The notes under the pieces are model-generated. The model had not been told where the DNA came from, searched no databases, and worked only from the letters and a program-made list of their open reading frames with translations. 64,000 bases of DNA from Ridgeia piscesae (lineage: Eukaryota > Annelida > Polychaeta > Sabellida > Siboglinidae), in the NCBI GenBank assembly GCA_025642075.2, contig JAODUO010000544.1, positions 245,001-309,000 of the forward strand, read 5' to 3'. Positions 10,553 through 23,741 of the stretch are shown piece by piece (positions within the stretch are counted from its first letter, which is position 1; every line of letters starts with the position of its first letter). A program made the translations under genes and the position numbers.

Positions 10553-13500
10553 CGGGGACGGGACGGCCGTAGGTAGGCTGGGACTGAGGGGATGGGTAGA
10601 GTAGGACGGCGTAGGTAGGCTGGGACTGAGGGGATGGGTAGAGTAGGACGGCGTAGGTAGGCTGGGGCGGAGGGGACGGGTAAAGTAGGACGGAGTAGGT
10701 AGGCTGGGACTGAGGGGACGGGTAAAGTAGGACGGCGTAGGTAGGCTGGGACTGAGGGGACGGGTAAAGTAGGACGGCGTAGGTAGGCTGGGACTGAGGG
10801 GACGGGTAAAGTAGGACGGCGTAGGTAGGCTGGGACTGAGGGGACGGGTAAGAGTAGGACGGAGTAGGTAGGGTGGGACAGAGGGGACGGGTAGAGTAGG
10901 ACGGAGTAGGTAGGCTGGGACGGAGGGGACGGGATAGAGTAGGACGGAGTAGGTAGGCTGGGACTGAGAGGGACGGGTAGAGTAGGACGGAGTAGGTAGG
11001 CTGGGACAGAGAGGACGGATAGAGTAGGACGGAGTAGGTAGGCTGGGACGGAGAGGGACGGGTAGAGTAGGACGGAGTAGGTAGGCTGGGACGGAGAGGG
11101 GCGGATAGAGTAGGACGGAGTAGGTAGGCTGGGACAGAGAGGACGGATAGAGTAGGACGGAGTAGGTAGGCTGGGACGGAGGGGGACGGATAGAGTAGGA
11201 CGGAGTAGGTAGGCTGGGACGGAGAGGACGGATAGAGTAGGACGGAGTAGGTAGGCTGGGACAGAGAGGACGGATAGAGTAGGACGGAGTAGGTAGGCTG
11301 GGACGGAGAGGACGGGTAGAGTAGGACGGAGTAGGTAGGCTGGGACGGAGAGGACGGATAGAGTAGGACGGAGTAGGTAGGCTGGGACGGAGGGGGACGG
11401 GTAGAGTAGGACGGAGTAGGTAGGCTGGGACGGAGAGGGACGGGTAGAGTAGGACGGAGTAGGTAGGCTGGGACAGAGAGGACGGATAGAGTAGGACGGA
11501 GTAGGTAGGCTGGGACAGAGAGGGACGGGTAGAGTAGGACGGAGTAGGTAGGCTGGGACGGAGAGGGACGGGTAGAGTAGGACGGAGTAGGTAGGCTGGG
11601 ACAGAGAGGACGGATTGAGTAGGACGGAGTAGGCAGGCTGGGACAGAGAGGACGGGTAGAGTAGGACGGAGTAGGTAGGCTGGGACGGAGAGGACGGGTA
11701 GAGTAGGACGGAGTAGGTAGGCTGGGACGGAGAGGACGGATAGAGTAGGACGGAGTAGGTAGGCTGGGACGGAGAGGGACGGGTAGAGTAGGACGGAGTA
11801 GGTAGGCTGGGACGGAGAGGACGGATTGAGTAGGACGGAGTAGGTAGGCTGGGACGGAGAGGACGGATAGAGTAGGACGGAGTAGGTAGGCTGGGACGGA
11901 GAGGACGGATAGAGTAGGACGGAGTAGGTAGGCTGGGACGGAGAGGGACGGGTAGAGTAGGACGGAGTAGGTAGGCTGGGACAGAGAGGACGGATAGAGT
12001 AGGACGGAGTAGGTAGGCTGGGACGGAGAGGGACGGGTAGAGTAGGACGGAGTAGGTAGGCTGGGACGGAGAGGGACGGGTAGAGTAGGACGGAGTAGGT
12101 AGGCTGGGACAGAGAGGACGGGTAGAGTAGGACGGAGTAGGTAGGCTGGGACGGAGAGGGATGGGTAGAGTAGGACGGAGTAGGTGGGCTGGGACGGAGA
12201 GGGATGGGTAGAGTAGGACGGAGTAGGTGGGCTGGGACGGAGAGGGATGGGTAGAGTAGGACGGAGTAGGTGGGCTGGGACGGAGAGGGATGGGTAGAGT
12301 AGGACGGAGTAGGTGGGCTGGGACGGAGAGGGATGGGTAGAGTAGGACGGAGTAGGTGGGCTGGGACGGAGAGGGATGGGTAGAGTAGGACGGAGTAGGT
12401 AGGCTGGGACGGAGAGGGATGGGTAGAGTAGGACGGAGTAGGTAGGCTGGGACGGAGAGGGACGGGTAGAGTAGGACGGAGTAGGTAGGCTGGGACGGAG
12501 AGGGACGGGTAGAGTAGGACGGAGTAGGTAGGCTGGGACAGAGAGGGACGGATTGAGTAGGACGGAGTAGGTAGGCTGGGACGGAGAGGGACGGGTAGAG
12601 TAGGACGGAGTAGGTAGGCTGGGACGGAGAGGGACGGGTAGAGTAGGACGGAGTAGGTAGGCTGGGACGGAGAGGGATGGGTAGAGTAGGACGGAGTAGG
12701 TAGGCTGGGACGGAGAGGGATGGGTAGAGTAGGACGGAGTAGGTAGGCTGGGACGGAGAGGGATGGGTAGAGTAGGACGGAGTAGGTAGGCTGGGACGGA
12801 GAGGGATGGGTAGAGTAGGACGGAGTAGGTAGGCTGGGACGGAGAGGGACGGGTAGAGTAGGACGGAGTAGGTAGGCTGGGACGGAGAGGGATGGGTAGA
12901 GTAGGACGGAGTAGGTAGGCTGGGACAGAGAGGACGGATAGAGTAGGACGGAGTAGGTAGGCTGGGACGGAGAGGGACGGGTAGAGTAGGACGGAGTAGG
13001 TAGGCTGGGACGGAGAGGGATGGGTAGAGTAGGACGGAGTAGGTGGGCTGGGACGGAGAGGGACGGGTAGAGTAGGACGGAGTAGGTGGGCTGGGACGGA
13101 GAGGGACGGGTAGAGTAGGACGGAGTAGGTAGGCTGGGACGGAGAGGGATGGGTAGAGTAGGACGGAGTAGGTGGGCTGGGACAGAGAGGACGGATAGAG
13201 TAGGACGGAGTAGGTAGGCTGGGACGGAGAGGGATGGGTAGAGTAGGACGGAGTAGGTAGGCTGGGACGGAGGGGGAAAACGGGAGTGGCGGAAAAATAG
13301 AGTAGGACGGAGTAGGTAGGCTGGGACGGAGAGGGATGGGTAGAGTAGGACGGAGTAGGTAGGCTGGGACGGAGAGGGATGGGTAGAGTAGGACGGAGTA
13401 GGTAGGCTGGGACGGAGAGGGACGGGTAGAGTAGGACGGAGTAGGTAGGCTGGGACGGAGAGGGACGGGTAGAGTAGGACGGAGTAGGTAGGCTGGGACG

Positions 13501-14172
13501 GAGAGGGACGGGTAGAGTAGGACGGAGTAGGTAGGGCTGGGACGGAGAGGGACGGGTAGAGTAGGACGGAGTAGGTAGGCTGGGACGGAGAGGGACGGGT
13601 AGAGTAGGACGGAGTAGGTAGGCTGGGACAGAGAGGACGGATTGAGTAGGACGGAGTAGGTAGGCTGGGACGGAGAGGGACGGATAGAGTAGGACGGAGT
13701 AGGTAGGCTGGGACGGAGAGGACGGGTAGAGTAGGACGGAGTAGGTAGGCTGGGACGGAGAGGACGGGTAGAGTAGGACGGAGTAGGTAGGCTGGGACGG
13801 AGAGGGACGGGTAGAGTAGGACGGAGTAGGTAGGCTGGGACAGAGAGGGATGGGTAGAGTAGGACGGAGTAGGTAGGCTGGGACGGAGAGGGACGGGTAG
13901 AGTAGGACGGAGTAGGTAGGCTGGGACGGAGAGGGACGGGTAGAGTAGGACGGAGTAGGTAGGCTGGGACAGAGAGGGATGGGTAGAGTAGGACGGAGTA
14001 GGTAGGCTGGGACAGAGAGGGATGGGTAGAGTAGGACGGAGTAGGTAGGCTGGGACGGAGAGGGACGGGTAGAGTAGGACGGAGTAGGTAGGCTGGGACG
14101 GAGAGGGACGGGTAGAGTAGGACGGAGTAGGTAGGCTGGGACAGAGAGGGACGGGTAGAGTAGGACGGGCGG
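10553..14172. repeat. 43-bp minisatellite array (about 84 copies, 3.6 kb)
   Basis: The unit contains GTAGGCTGGGACGGAGAGGG followed by ACGGGTAGAGTAGGACGGA, 43 bp in the commonest form, with 42-bp variants lacking one G. The first seven or so copies (10553-10860) are a distinct subfamily (GACTGAGGGG, GGTAAAG, GGCGTAG). Other subtypes are clustered: GTGGGCTGG copies run consecutively at 12180-12370 and recur near 13035-13175, and GGATGGG copies form runs. One copy at about 13270-13300 carries a GGAAAACGGGAGTGGCGG-type insertion. The minus strand lacks stop triplets in all registers, giving false frames of about 1,300 codons. Confidence 0.97.
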
Positions 14173-14375
14173 AGACAGTGTGTGGGTTGAGTTGGATGGA
14201 GGGAAACAGAATAGGTAGACGGAAGGAGAGAGGATGGTTAGAATTGGACGGATGGAGATTGGATGGGTAGAAATTGACGGATGGAGAGTGGATGGGTAGA
14301 ATTCGATGGGTGGAGAGAGGACGAATATAGTTGTACGGATGGAGAGAGGACGGGTAGACTTGGACAGAGAATGAC
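14173..14375. repeat. Diverged edge of the 43-bp array
   Basis: Purine-rich sequence with irregular units of GGATGGAGAG plus GGGTAGAATTGGAC or GGGTAGACTTGGAC at about 30-bp spacing. It looks like an old boundary version of the neighbouring repeat. Confidence 0.6.
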
Positions 14376-14974
14376 CGCACACAGTAAACCAACAGACACG
14401 TCTACACTGCGCACTTACACATGCATTGATTCATATTACCGCTGTACAGAATCAACGAACACACCTCATACTACAGCCATACAATGTCAACGGACATACA
14501 AATTCAACGCACGTTGGTCATATTACACCCGTACAAAACAGCCCCATAGCCAGACTCACAGCACCAGCGGGCTGACGGATTAGTAGAACATCCTCATGTG
14601 TCGACACATTTTATTGTGTGTCACTTGCAAGAGTAAGCGCTCAGTTTTATTTTACTTATTCATCGTATAAGTTGTTTGCATTCTACACCAGTATCTCGAC
14701 CGTCGTGTTTGTCCTCCTAATACGCCTCACACCCGTGATGGCTCACATGTTTGCGCTGTCGTCCTAAAAGAGGGCACGGCAATTGGACAAACTGCGCAAC
14801 TAATGCGGACTCGTTGAGGCCGAATGCTGAGTGGCGCGAGTATAAAATGAAGCGAATCATTGTTATGATGTCGTGTAGTCTGTGTCAACATTTGGCATCT
14901 TTTGTATTGACAACTCGGGTCTTGCCGCGCGGTGCCTGGATTATCATTTGGCAACGCAAACAAGTCTGTCTTAG
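14376..14974. other. Unassigned sequence
   Basis: No gene recognised; short frames only. Confidence 0.45.
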
Positions 14975-15265
14975 TCGGCGTCAACGGCACAATCTCCGTC
15001 AATGACACAATCACCATCGATAGTACAGTTTCCGTCAACGTCTCAATCAATGACACAATCTCCGTTTCTCGTCGATGTTACAATCTCCGGTTATGTGACA
15101 ATCTCCATCGATGGCACATTTCCCGCAGATGACACAATCTCCGTCGATTGCACAATCTCCGCCGATGACACAATCTCCGTCGATGGCACAATCTCCGTCG
15201 ATGGCACAATCTCCGTCGAAGGCACAATCTTCGTCGATGACATAATCGGAATCGACACAGTCTCC
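14975..15265. repeat. 18-bp minisatellite
   Basis: The unit GTCGATGGCACAATCTCC is 18 bp, degenerate on the left and regular from about 15120 to 15250. The plus frame reads a six-residue repeat (D-G-T-I-S-V), but no start context, domain or continuation supports a protein. Confidence 0.88.
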
Positions 15266-15467
15266 ATAATTTACGACATAACCACCGCCGATGTGAACAA
15301 ATATATGTTAGCCGTCGACGATATTTTATCCGTCGAAGTTATTCAAAATAGTTGTAACAAAAACATTATATCGATCATTTTCTGTTGTTGAAATATAGTT
15401 TTGATTTACGCAAATAACATCCCAAAGTAGACTCTTTCCAGTGTCAGGATTGTTTTGTTTTTGTTTA

Positions 15468-15834
<367 letters not shown>

Positions 15835-15936
15835 CATGATACTCCTCCTCTCTCTTTGTAATGGTGCCCAGGAACGATCCGCGCCATCATGTTACAGTCG
15901 AATTTTTTTCTGCAATTTTTAGTGTCAAATGACACG

Positions 15937-15939
<3 letters not shown>

Positions 15940-15991
<52 letters not shown>
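15940..15991. repeat. (TA)n microsatellite
   Basis: A TA run of about 50 bp. Confidence 0.95.
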
Positions 15992-15992
<1 letters not shown>

Positions 15993-16203
15993 ACCCCGTT
16001 TCCTTTTTTTCAGGTAGTATCATTTGCACTATTTTAACAAAGATATTATTTTCATCTCGTCTCCTGACGCGCTCACACCACGTTGGTGTGTTACTATGCA
16101 TGCGTGTTTGCATGTGTCACTAGTGTGTATATATGTGATACACGAGAGTTTCGAGCTATACATTCTTCCGGGGGATTAGCTAGTGGTACTCCATCAGTAG
16201 TAA

Positions 16204-16204
16204 T

Positions 16205-16255
<51 letters not shown>

Positions 16256-16256
16256 T
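16204..16256. repeat. (CAG)n microsatellite, about 17 triplets
   Basis: An uninterrupted AGC/CAG run with looser GCAGCA-type sequence to about 16320. The frame across it encodes polyalanine but has no other protein character. Confidence 0.95.
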
Positions 16257-17092
16257 GTGGAAACTGCAATAGTAGCCGGAGCAGAAGCAGCAACAGCAGA
16301 GCAACATTGTCAGCTGCAGAACAGAAGCCTCCATTACCAAACAGTGTCCAGCACAAACTGACCAGCTGCCTGCGAGCGGCGTACACATTAGTCTCGCCGA
16401 TACTGAAAGACTAAATTAAGGTTGAGGAAATGGCGCATGTCGCTGCGGTTTTCCATTCCTTTATTGTAGTGGGACAACCTATTAACGTCGTATGTTCACT
16501 TACTGCACCGTTTAGTAACCATATCGTACTGTGATGGAAATATCAGATGACGTTCATTTATCACGAGAAATAGTTTCACTAATGTTCATTTCCAAAACTC
16601 GTTAAGTCGTCATTTGTACGGGCGTCCTTCACGTTACTTTCACGTTTTAGCAACTGCACCGGGGACCATTAGTTAGCGACATTCAGTGCCCTGTGCGAAC
16701 GCCAAGCGCGACTCCAACGCCAGGTTTGAAGTAAAAAGAAACTAAGCCGAAGTTAAACTCGTAATAGTTATTATTATTATTATTTTAATAATAATCATAA
16801 ATAAATAATTGTTATTATATTTCCGTACTACAGCATAGACACGATATTAATCTGCAACACTGCATACTGCATACTGCAACACTGCATACTGTACATAATA
16901 CAAGCTCGACAAACGTGCTGAAATATATATCAAATGCAACGTTCCGTATTCCAAGCATGCCGCACTGTTACACTATATTGTTAGTTTTAAATTAATGCAA
17001 CTACAGCTGTGTTTTCCTACGAAATAATGCAGTGTTTGTGCATAAATCGAATATGCATTTCTCTTGTAGATACGACAAGTTGACCGCAGATC
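16257..17092. other. Unassigned sequence with short simple repeats
   Basis: Contains an (ATT)n stretch near 16770-16800 and an ACTGCATACTGCA repeat at 16859-16890. No gene recognised. Confidence 0.45.
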
Positions 17093-19936
17093 TGCGGTGT
17101 CGGTAGCGATGTTAATGGTGGTAGTGTCGGTAGCGATGTTAATGGTGGTGGTGTCGGTAGTGATGTTAATGGTGATGGTGTCGGTAGCGATGTTAATGGT
17201 GGTGGTGTCGGTAGTGATGTTAATGGTGGTGGTGTCGGTAGTGATGTTAATGTTGGTGGTGTCGGTAGCGATGTTAATGATGGTGGTGTCGGTAGCGATG
17301 TTAATGGTGGTGGTGTCGGTAATGATGTTAATGGTGGTGGTGTCGGTAGCGATGTTAATGGTGGTGGTGTCGGTAGTGATGTTAATGGTGGTGGTGTCGG
17401 TAGCGATGTTAATGGTGGTGGTGTCAGTAGCGATGTTAATGGTGGTGGTGTCGGTAGTGATGTCAATGGTGGTGGTGTCGGTAGCGATGTTAATGGTGGT
17501 GGTGTTTGTAGTGATGTTTATGGTGGTGGTGTTGGTAGTTATGTTAATGGTGTTGGTGTCTGTAGCGATGTTAATGGTGGTGGTGTCAGTAGTGACGTTA
17601 ATGGTGGTAGTGCCGGTAGCGATGTTAATGATGGTGGTGTCGGTAGTGATGTTAATGGTGGTGGTGTCGGTAGTGATGTTAATGGTGATGGTGTCGGTAG
17701 CGATGTTAATGGTGGTGGTGTCGGTAGTGATGTTAATGGTGGTGGTGTCGGCAGTGATGTTAATGTTGGTGGTGTCGGTAGCGATGTTAATGGTGCTGGT
17801 GTCGGTAGTGATGTTAATGGTGGTGGTGTCGGTAGTGATGTTAATGGTGATGGTGTCGGTAGCGATGTTAATGGTGGTGGTGTCGGTAGTGATGTTAATG
17901 GTGATGGTGTCGGTAGTGATGGTAATGATGGTGGTGTCGGTAGTGATGTTAATGGTGATGGTGTCGGTAGCGATGTTAATGGTGGTGGTGTCGGTAGTGA
18001 TGTTAATGGTGGTGGTGTCGGTAGTGATGTTAATGTTGGTGGTGTCGGTAGCGATGTTAATGGTGCTGGTGTCGGTAGTGATGTTAATGGTGGTGGTGTC
18101 GGTAGTGATGTTAATGGTGATGGTGTCGGTAGTGATGTTAATGGTGATGGTGTCGGTAGCGATGTTAATGATGGTGGTGTCGGTAGCGATGTTAATGGTG
18201 ATGGTGTCGGTAGTGATGTTAATGGTGGTGGTGTCGGTAGTGATGTTAATGGTTGGTGGTGTCGGTAGTGATGTTAATGGTGGTGGTGTTGGTAGTGATG
18301 TTAATGGTGGTGGTGTCGGTAGTGATGTTAATGGTGGTGGTGTCGGTAGTGATGTTAATGGTGGTGGTGTCGGTAGTGATGTTAATGGTGGTGGTGTTGG
18401 TAGTGATGTTAATGGTTTGGTGGTGTCGGTAGTGATGTTAATGGTGGTGGTGTCGGTAGTGATGTTAATGGTGGTGGTGTCGGTAGTGATGTTAATGGTG
18501 GTGGTGTCGGTAGTGATGTTTATGGTGGTGGTGTTGGTAGTTATGTTAATGGTGGTGGTGTCGGTAGTGATGTTAATGATGGTGGTGTCGGTAGCGATGT
18601 TAATGGTGGTGGTGTCGGTAGTGATGTTTATGGTGGTGGTGTTGGTAGTTATGTTAATGTTGGTGGTGTCGGTAGCGATGTTAATGGTGATGGTGTCGGT
18701 AGTGATGTTAATGGTGATGGTGTCGGTAGTGATGTTAATGGTGGTGGTGTCGGTAGTGATGTTTATGGTGGTGGTGTTGGTAGTTATGTTAATGGTGGTG
18801 GTGTCGGTAGTGATGTTAATGGTGGTGGTGTCGGTAGCGATGTTAATGGTGGTGGTGTCGGTAGTGATGTTTATGGTGGTGGTGTTGGTAGTTATGTTAA
18901 TGTGGTGGTGTCGGTAGTGATGTTAATGGTGGTGGTGTCGGTAGTGATGTTAATGGTGGTGGTGTCGGTAGTGATGTTAATGGTGGTGGTGTCGGTAGTG
19001 ATGTTTATGGTGGTGGTGTTGGTAGTTATGTTAATGGTGGTGGTGTCGGTAGTGATGTTAATGATGGTGGTGTCGGTAGCGATGTTAATGGTGGTGGTGT
19101 CGGTAGTGATGTTTATGGTGGTGGTGTTGGTAGTTATGTTAATGTGTGGTGGTGTCGGTAGTGATGTTAATGGTGGTTTCGGTAGTGATGTTAATGGTGA
19201 TGGTGTCGGTAGTGATGTTAATGGTGGTGGTGTTGGTAGTTGATGTTTAATGTGTGGTGGTGGTGTCGGTAGTGATGTTAATGGTGGTGGTAGTGATGTT
19301 AATGGTGATGGTGTCGGTAGTGATGTTAATGGTGTTGGTGTTGGTAGTGATGTTAATGGTGATGTGGTGTCGGTAGTTATGTTAATAGTGATGGTGGTGG
19401 TGTCGGTAGTGATGTTAATGGTGGTGGTAGTGATGTTAATGGTGATGGTATCGGTAGTGATGTTAATGGTGTTGGTGTTGGTGTGATGTTAATGGTGATG
19501 GTGGTGTCGGTAGTGATGTTAATGGTGGTGGTTGTGGTGTCGGTAGTGATGTTAATGGTGGTGGTAGTGATGTTAATGGTGATGGTATCGGTAGTGATGT
19601 TAATGGTGTTGGTGTTGGTAGTGATGTTAATGGTGATGGTGGTGTCGGTAATTATGTTAATAGTGATGGTGGTGGTGTCGGTAGTGATGATAATGGTAGT
19701 GGTAGTGATGTTAATGGTGATGGTATCGGTAGTGATGTTAATGGTGTTGGTGTTGGTAGTGATGTTAATGGTGATGGTGGTGTCGGTAGTGATGTTAATG
19801 GTGATTGTGGTGATGTCGGTAGTGATGATAATGGTAGTGGTAGTGATGTTAATGGTGTTGGTGTTGGTAGTGATGTTAATGGTGATGGTGGTGTCGGCAG
19901 TGATGTTAATGGTGGTGGTAGTGATGTTAATGGCGT
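17093..19936. repeat. 24-bp satellite array, about 118 copies
   Basis: The unit is GGTGGTGTCGGTAGTGATGTTAAT or a close variant. Subtypes differ at AGTG/AGCG, GGTGGT/GGTGAT and TTAATG/TTTATG, and blocks of variants recur, so copies spread as multi-unit blocks. From about 19300 a longer composite period of about 137 bp appears (see findings). Stop-free frames of up to 606 codons, encoding eight-residue repeats, are artefacts. Confidence 0.97.
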
Positions 19937-19937
19937 A

Positions 19938-20336
19938 GTGTTGGTAGTTGTAGTGTTGGTGTTGGTGTTGGTGTTGGTGTTGGTGTTGGTGTTGGTGTTG
20001 GTGTTGGTGTTGGTGTTGGTGTTGGTGTTGGTGTTGGTGTTGGTGTTGGTGTTGGTGTTGGTGTTGGTGTTGGTGTTGGTGTTGGTGTTGGTGTTGGTGT
20101 TGGTGTTGGTGTTGGTGTTGGTGTTGGTGTTGGTGTTGGTGTTGGTGGTTGGTGTTGGTGTTGGTGTTGGTGTTGGTGTTGGTGTTGGTTTTGTTTGGTG
20201 TTGGTGTTGGTGTTGGTGTTGGTGTTGGTGTTGGTGTTGGTGTTGGTGTTGGTGTTGGTGTTGGTGTTGGTGTTGGTGGTGTTGGGTTGTGTTGGTGTTG
20301 GTGTTGGTGTTGGTGTTGGTGTTGGTGTTGGTGTTC
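19938..20336. repeat. GGTGTT hexamer array, about 65 copies
   Basis: A nearly pure hexamer run with slips near 20145, 20188 and 20277. The GGTGTTGGT word exists inside variant 24-bp units to the left, so the hexamer array probably arose inside the 24-bp satellite by expansion of that word. Confidence 0.96.
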
Positions 20337-20577
20337 GTAGTGATGTTAATAGTGATGGTGGTGGTGTCGGTAGTGATGTTAATGGTGGTGGTGGTGGTGT
20401 TTGTAGTGATGTTAATGGTGGTGGTGTCGGTAGTAATGTTAATGGTGGTGGTGTCGGTAGTAATGTTAATGGTGGTGGTGGTAGCGATGTTAATGGTGAT
20501 GGTGTCGGTAGTGATGGTAATGGTGGTGGTGTGGTGGTGATGCCGATAGTGTTGTTAATGGTGGTGGTAGTGATGTT
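20337..20577. repeat. 24-bp satellite array, resumed
   Basis: About ten further 24-bp units. From 20372 onward this sequence is the left part of the large module that is repeated at 22583 and 25646. Confidence 0.93.
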
Positions 20578-21213
20578 AACAAATTGGCTAAAGATCAATT
20601 ATCCACACATTTCAATGACATCACGTACATACAAAACCATTAACTTAATCAACACCTCACACGTGAAATTACTAATCTATTCTTGTCCAGAGTCGGACAC
20701 GAATAAGCCAAAAATACATTTATATTGCATAGCACCGGCTACTTTAATAGAAATCGTGTAAACTTGTGTCAGCTCTAAAACACACTCTACGCTAATGTTC
20801 TTTCAAAACGTTCAGTTCTCGACACATTTTTATTTGGACACTAACCTAAACTGGAACATAACAGAGAAACATATCCAATTAGTGCACCAAAACAATTGTT
20901 ATTTTAAACGGATTAAAACAAGCACTACCTGTATAAATAATTTGTTTTGTGTAGGGCCTAACTATGTTTGCTATTTCATAGTAATTTTCGCATCATGGCA
21001 GAAGGACATAGAGGAAACATAATGATGAGAATAAACCATACAGATAATAACCGTAAACAAATAGTTCACGCACTGAACCACTCTTTAAAAATGAATCTAT
21101 TAAAAGTAGGACACACACTAAAGATGCAAAAATAAAATACTTTAAATAAAACCACTAAAACCTAGCCATTTATTTATTAAACCGGCATATTGTTCCATTT
21201 GCTGAAGTAAAAA

Positions 21214-21530
21214 GGTAAGTTCTTATATAGCGCAGTATCCAGTCCTCAGGACTGCTCAAAGCGCTTTACACTTTACTTCCCTGATAGACCTGTCCAGTCA
21301 AACACCATGTCAACTTCTCTGTGGAGCATCCAACTATATGCTGCAATTAATGCGCGAAGGCTTCTCGTACACATATCCACTATTCTCTATAGCCAGGTAC
21401 AGCTGAGTGAACTGGAGCAATTTAGAGTGACAAAACTTGCCCAAGGCTTTAACACGGGTGTGCAGGATTCGAACTCGGGTCCTCTTAGTCCAGAGTCAGA
21501 AGCTCTCTCTACCTGAGCCTGAGAAGTTAC
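21214..21530 (-). mobile_element. tRNA-derived SINE (module 1 copy)
   Basis: Reverse orientation. The tail (GGTAAGTTCTTATATAGCGC) is at the left, and the B box reads GGATTCGAACTC on the plus strand near 21466-21477. The A-box region ends near 21530. It was inserted before the module was duplicated, because it sits at the same place in all three copies. Confidence 0.85.
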
Positions 21531-22374
21531 ATGTCGCAGGTATATCTTGCCTCACGTTATAAATAATACGCTTAATAACAACAAGGCTAAACTATGTAGT
21601 CATAGTTTATGGGGCTTCATATCTGATCAGGTCTGAAAAACAAAACAAACATTCAATCATAACATCATGTTGCAAACATACACTATCACATATTAGCCAA
21701 ATACACACTTAATTATACATTCGTACAAGAAAGCCGATATGTGCGCTGAGATGCATCACTTTAACCGATAACTCACGACATGTCAACCTGCAAGACGGTC
21801 ACGTAACAAATGGTGCAATGCAAGTATTTAATTAATACGTATTGGCTCCTATAATAGCGGCACATTGATCTTAATAGAAATCACCACCGAACCCATCGTC
21901 ATTAATTGTTATGTATTTATAGGAAGTATTTGGTAAATATAGATTATAGGCGTACGTATGTATAATTTTGTAAACGCATTTAAATGCACATTTATGTACA
22001 TGACGGGTTTATGATGCAACGCAACTGAATTATGTAAATGGCTTAAAATAAATCTGCTTCTTCTCACTTCAATAGTAGAATATATTTCACTTTGTGTCAA
22101 TACGATAACACATTCACAAACACACTCATTGTCAATATGAGAACACACACACACAAACACAATTGTATCAATAATACAACACACTTATAAACACACTGTC
22201 AATGCGAGAATGACACACGAGCACATTCAGAGTCATTCATAACAGACACTTTCGAGTCCATTCAAGAACAGACTCAATGCCTGCCTATCCGATAAAATAC
22301 GCCTACCCCACACATACGCACGCACACACACCATCACCACCACACCAGCATACACTCATACCCTCACCATCACC

Positions 22375-22582
22375 CTCACTCACTCACTCACTCACTCACT
22401 CAGTCACCAGTCACCTCACCCAGTCCCCAGTCACCCAGTCACCCAGTCACCCACTCACCCACACCCACTACCCACTCACCCACTCACCCACTCACCCACT
22501 CACCCACTCACCCACCCACCCACTCACTCACCCACTCCACTCACTTACTCACTCACTCACTCACTCACTCACTCACTCACTC
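22375..22582. repeat. Tetramer array (TCAC/CCAC), module 1 end
   Basis: (CTCA)n, then CAGTCACC-type, then CACTCACC-type, then (TCAC)n. It joins module 2 at TCAGTGATG. Confidence 0.95.
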
Positions 22583-23424
22583 AGTGATGTTAATGGTGGT
22601 GGTGGTGGTGTTTGTAGTGATGTTAATGGTGGTGGTGTCGGTAGTAATGTTAATGGTGGTGGTGTCGGTAGTAATGTTAATGGTGGTGGTGGTAGCGATG
22701 TTAATGGTGATGGTGTCGGTAGTGATGGTAATGGTGGTGGTGTGGTGGTGATGCCGATAGTGTTGTTAATGGTGGTGGTAGTGATGTTAACAAATTGGCT
22801 AAAGATCAATTATCCACACATTTCAATGACATCACGTACATACAAAACCATTAACTTAATCAACACCTCACACGTGAAATTACTAATCTATTCTTGTCCA
22901 GAGTCGGACACGAATAAGCCAAAAATACATTTATATTGCATAGCACCGGCTACTTTAATAGAAATCGTGTAAACTTGTGTCAGCTCTAAAACACACTCTA
23001 CGCTAATGTTCTTTCAAAACGTTCAGTTCTCGACACATTTTTATTTGGACACTAACCTAAACTGGAACATAACAGAGAAACATATCCAATTAGTGCACCA
23101 AAACAATTGTTATTTTAAACGGATTAAAACAAGCACTACCTGTATAAATAATTTGTTTTGTGTAGGGCCTAACTATGTTTGCTATTTCATAGTAATTTTC
23201 GCATCATGGCAGAAGGACATAGAGGAAACATAATGATGAGAATAAACCATACAGATAATAACCGTAAACAAATAGTTCACGCACTGAACCACTCTTTAAA
23301 AATGAATCTATTAAAAGTAGGACACACACTAAAGATGCAAGAATAAAATACTTTAAATAAAACCACTAAAACCTAGCCATTTATTTATTAAACCGGCATA
23401 TTGTTCCATTTGCTGAAGTAAAAA

Positions 23425-23741
23425 GGTAAGTTCTTATATAGCGCAGTATCCAGTCCTCAGGACTGCTCAAAGCGCTTTACACTTTACTTCCCTGATAGAC
23501 CTGTCCAATCAAACACCATCTCAACTTCTCTGTGGAGCATCCAACTATATGCTGCAATTAATGCGCGAAGGCTTCTCGTACACATATCCACTATTCTCTA
23601 TAGCCAGGTACAGCTGAGTGAACTGGAGCAATTTAGAGTGACAAAACTTGCCCAAGGCTTTAACACGGGTGTGCAGGATTCGAACTCGGGTCCTCTTAGT
23701 CCAGAGTCCGAAGCTCTCTCTACCTGAGCCTGAGAAGTTAC
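23425..23741 (-). mobile_element. tRNA-derived SINE (module 2 copy)
   Basis: The same insertion as in module 1, displaced by 2,211 bp, with a few substitutions. Confidence 0.85.

Larger units (their letters stand above)
20372..22582. repeat. Large tandem module 1 (2,211 bp)
   Basis: The module holds, in order, a 24-bp satellite tail (20372-20577), AT-rich unique sequence, a reverse SINE (21214-21530), more unique sequence with short (AC)n, and a tetramer array of TCAC/CCAC type (22375-22582). Matching landmarks lie exactly 2,211 bp further right in module 2. A 75-codon frame (20795-21022) is open and conserved in all three copies but has no recognisable domain, and recent duplication explains the identity. 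Confidence 0.95.

Noticed and set aside
10414..14392. Overlapping minus-strand frames of about 1,300 codons rich in Pro, Ser, Leu and Tyr
   Set aside because: They are two registers of the same 43-bp tandem repeat without stop triplets; no non-repeat domain, start context or splice evidence.
16083..16361. Polyalanine protein over the CAG tract
   Set aside because: The frame depends on the trinucleotide run; flanks have no coding character.
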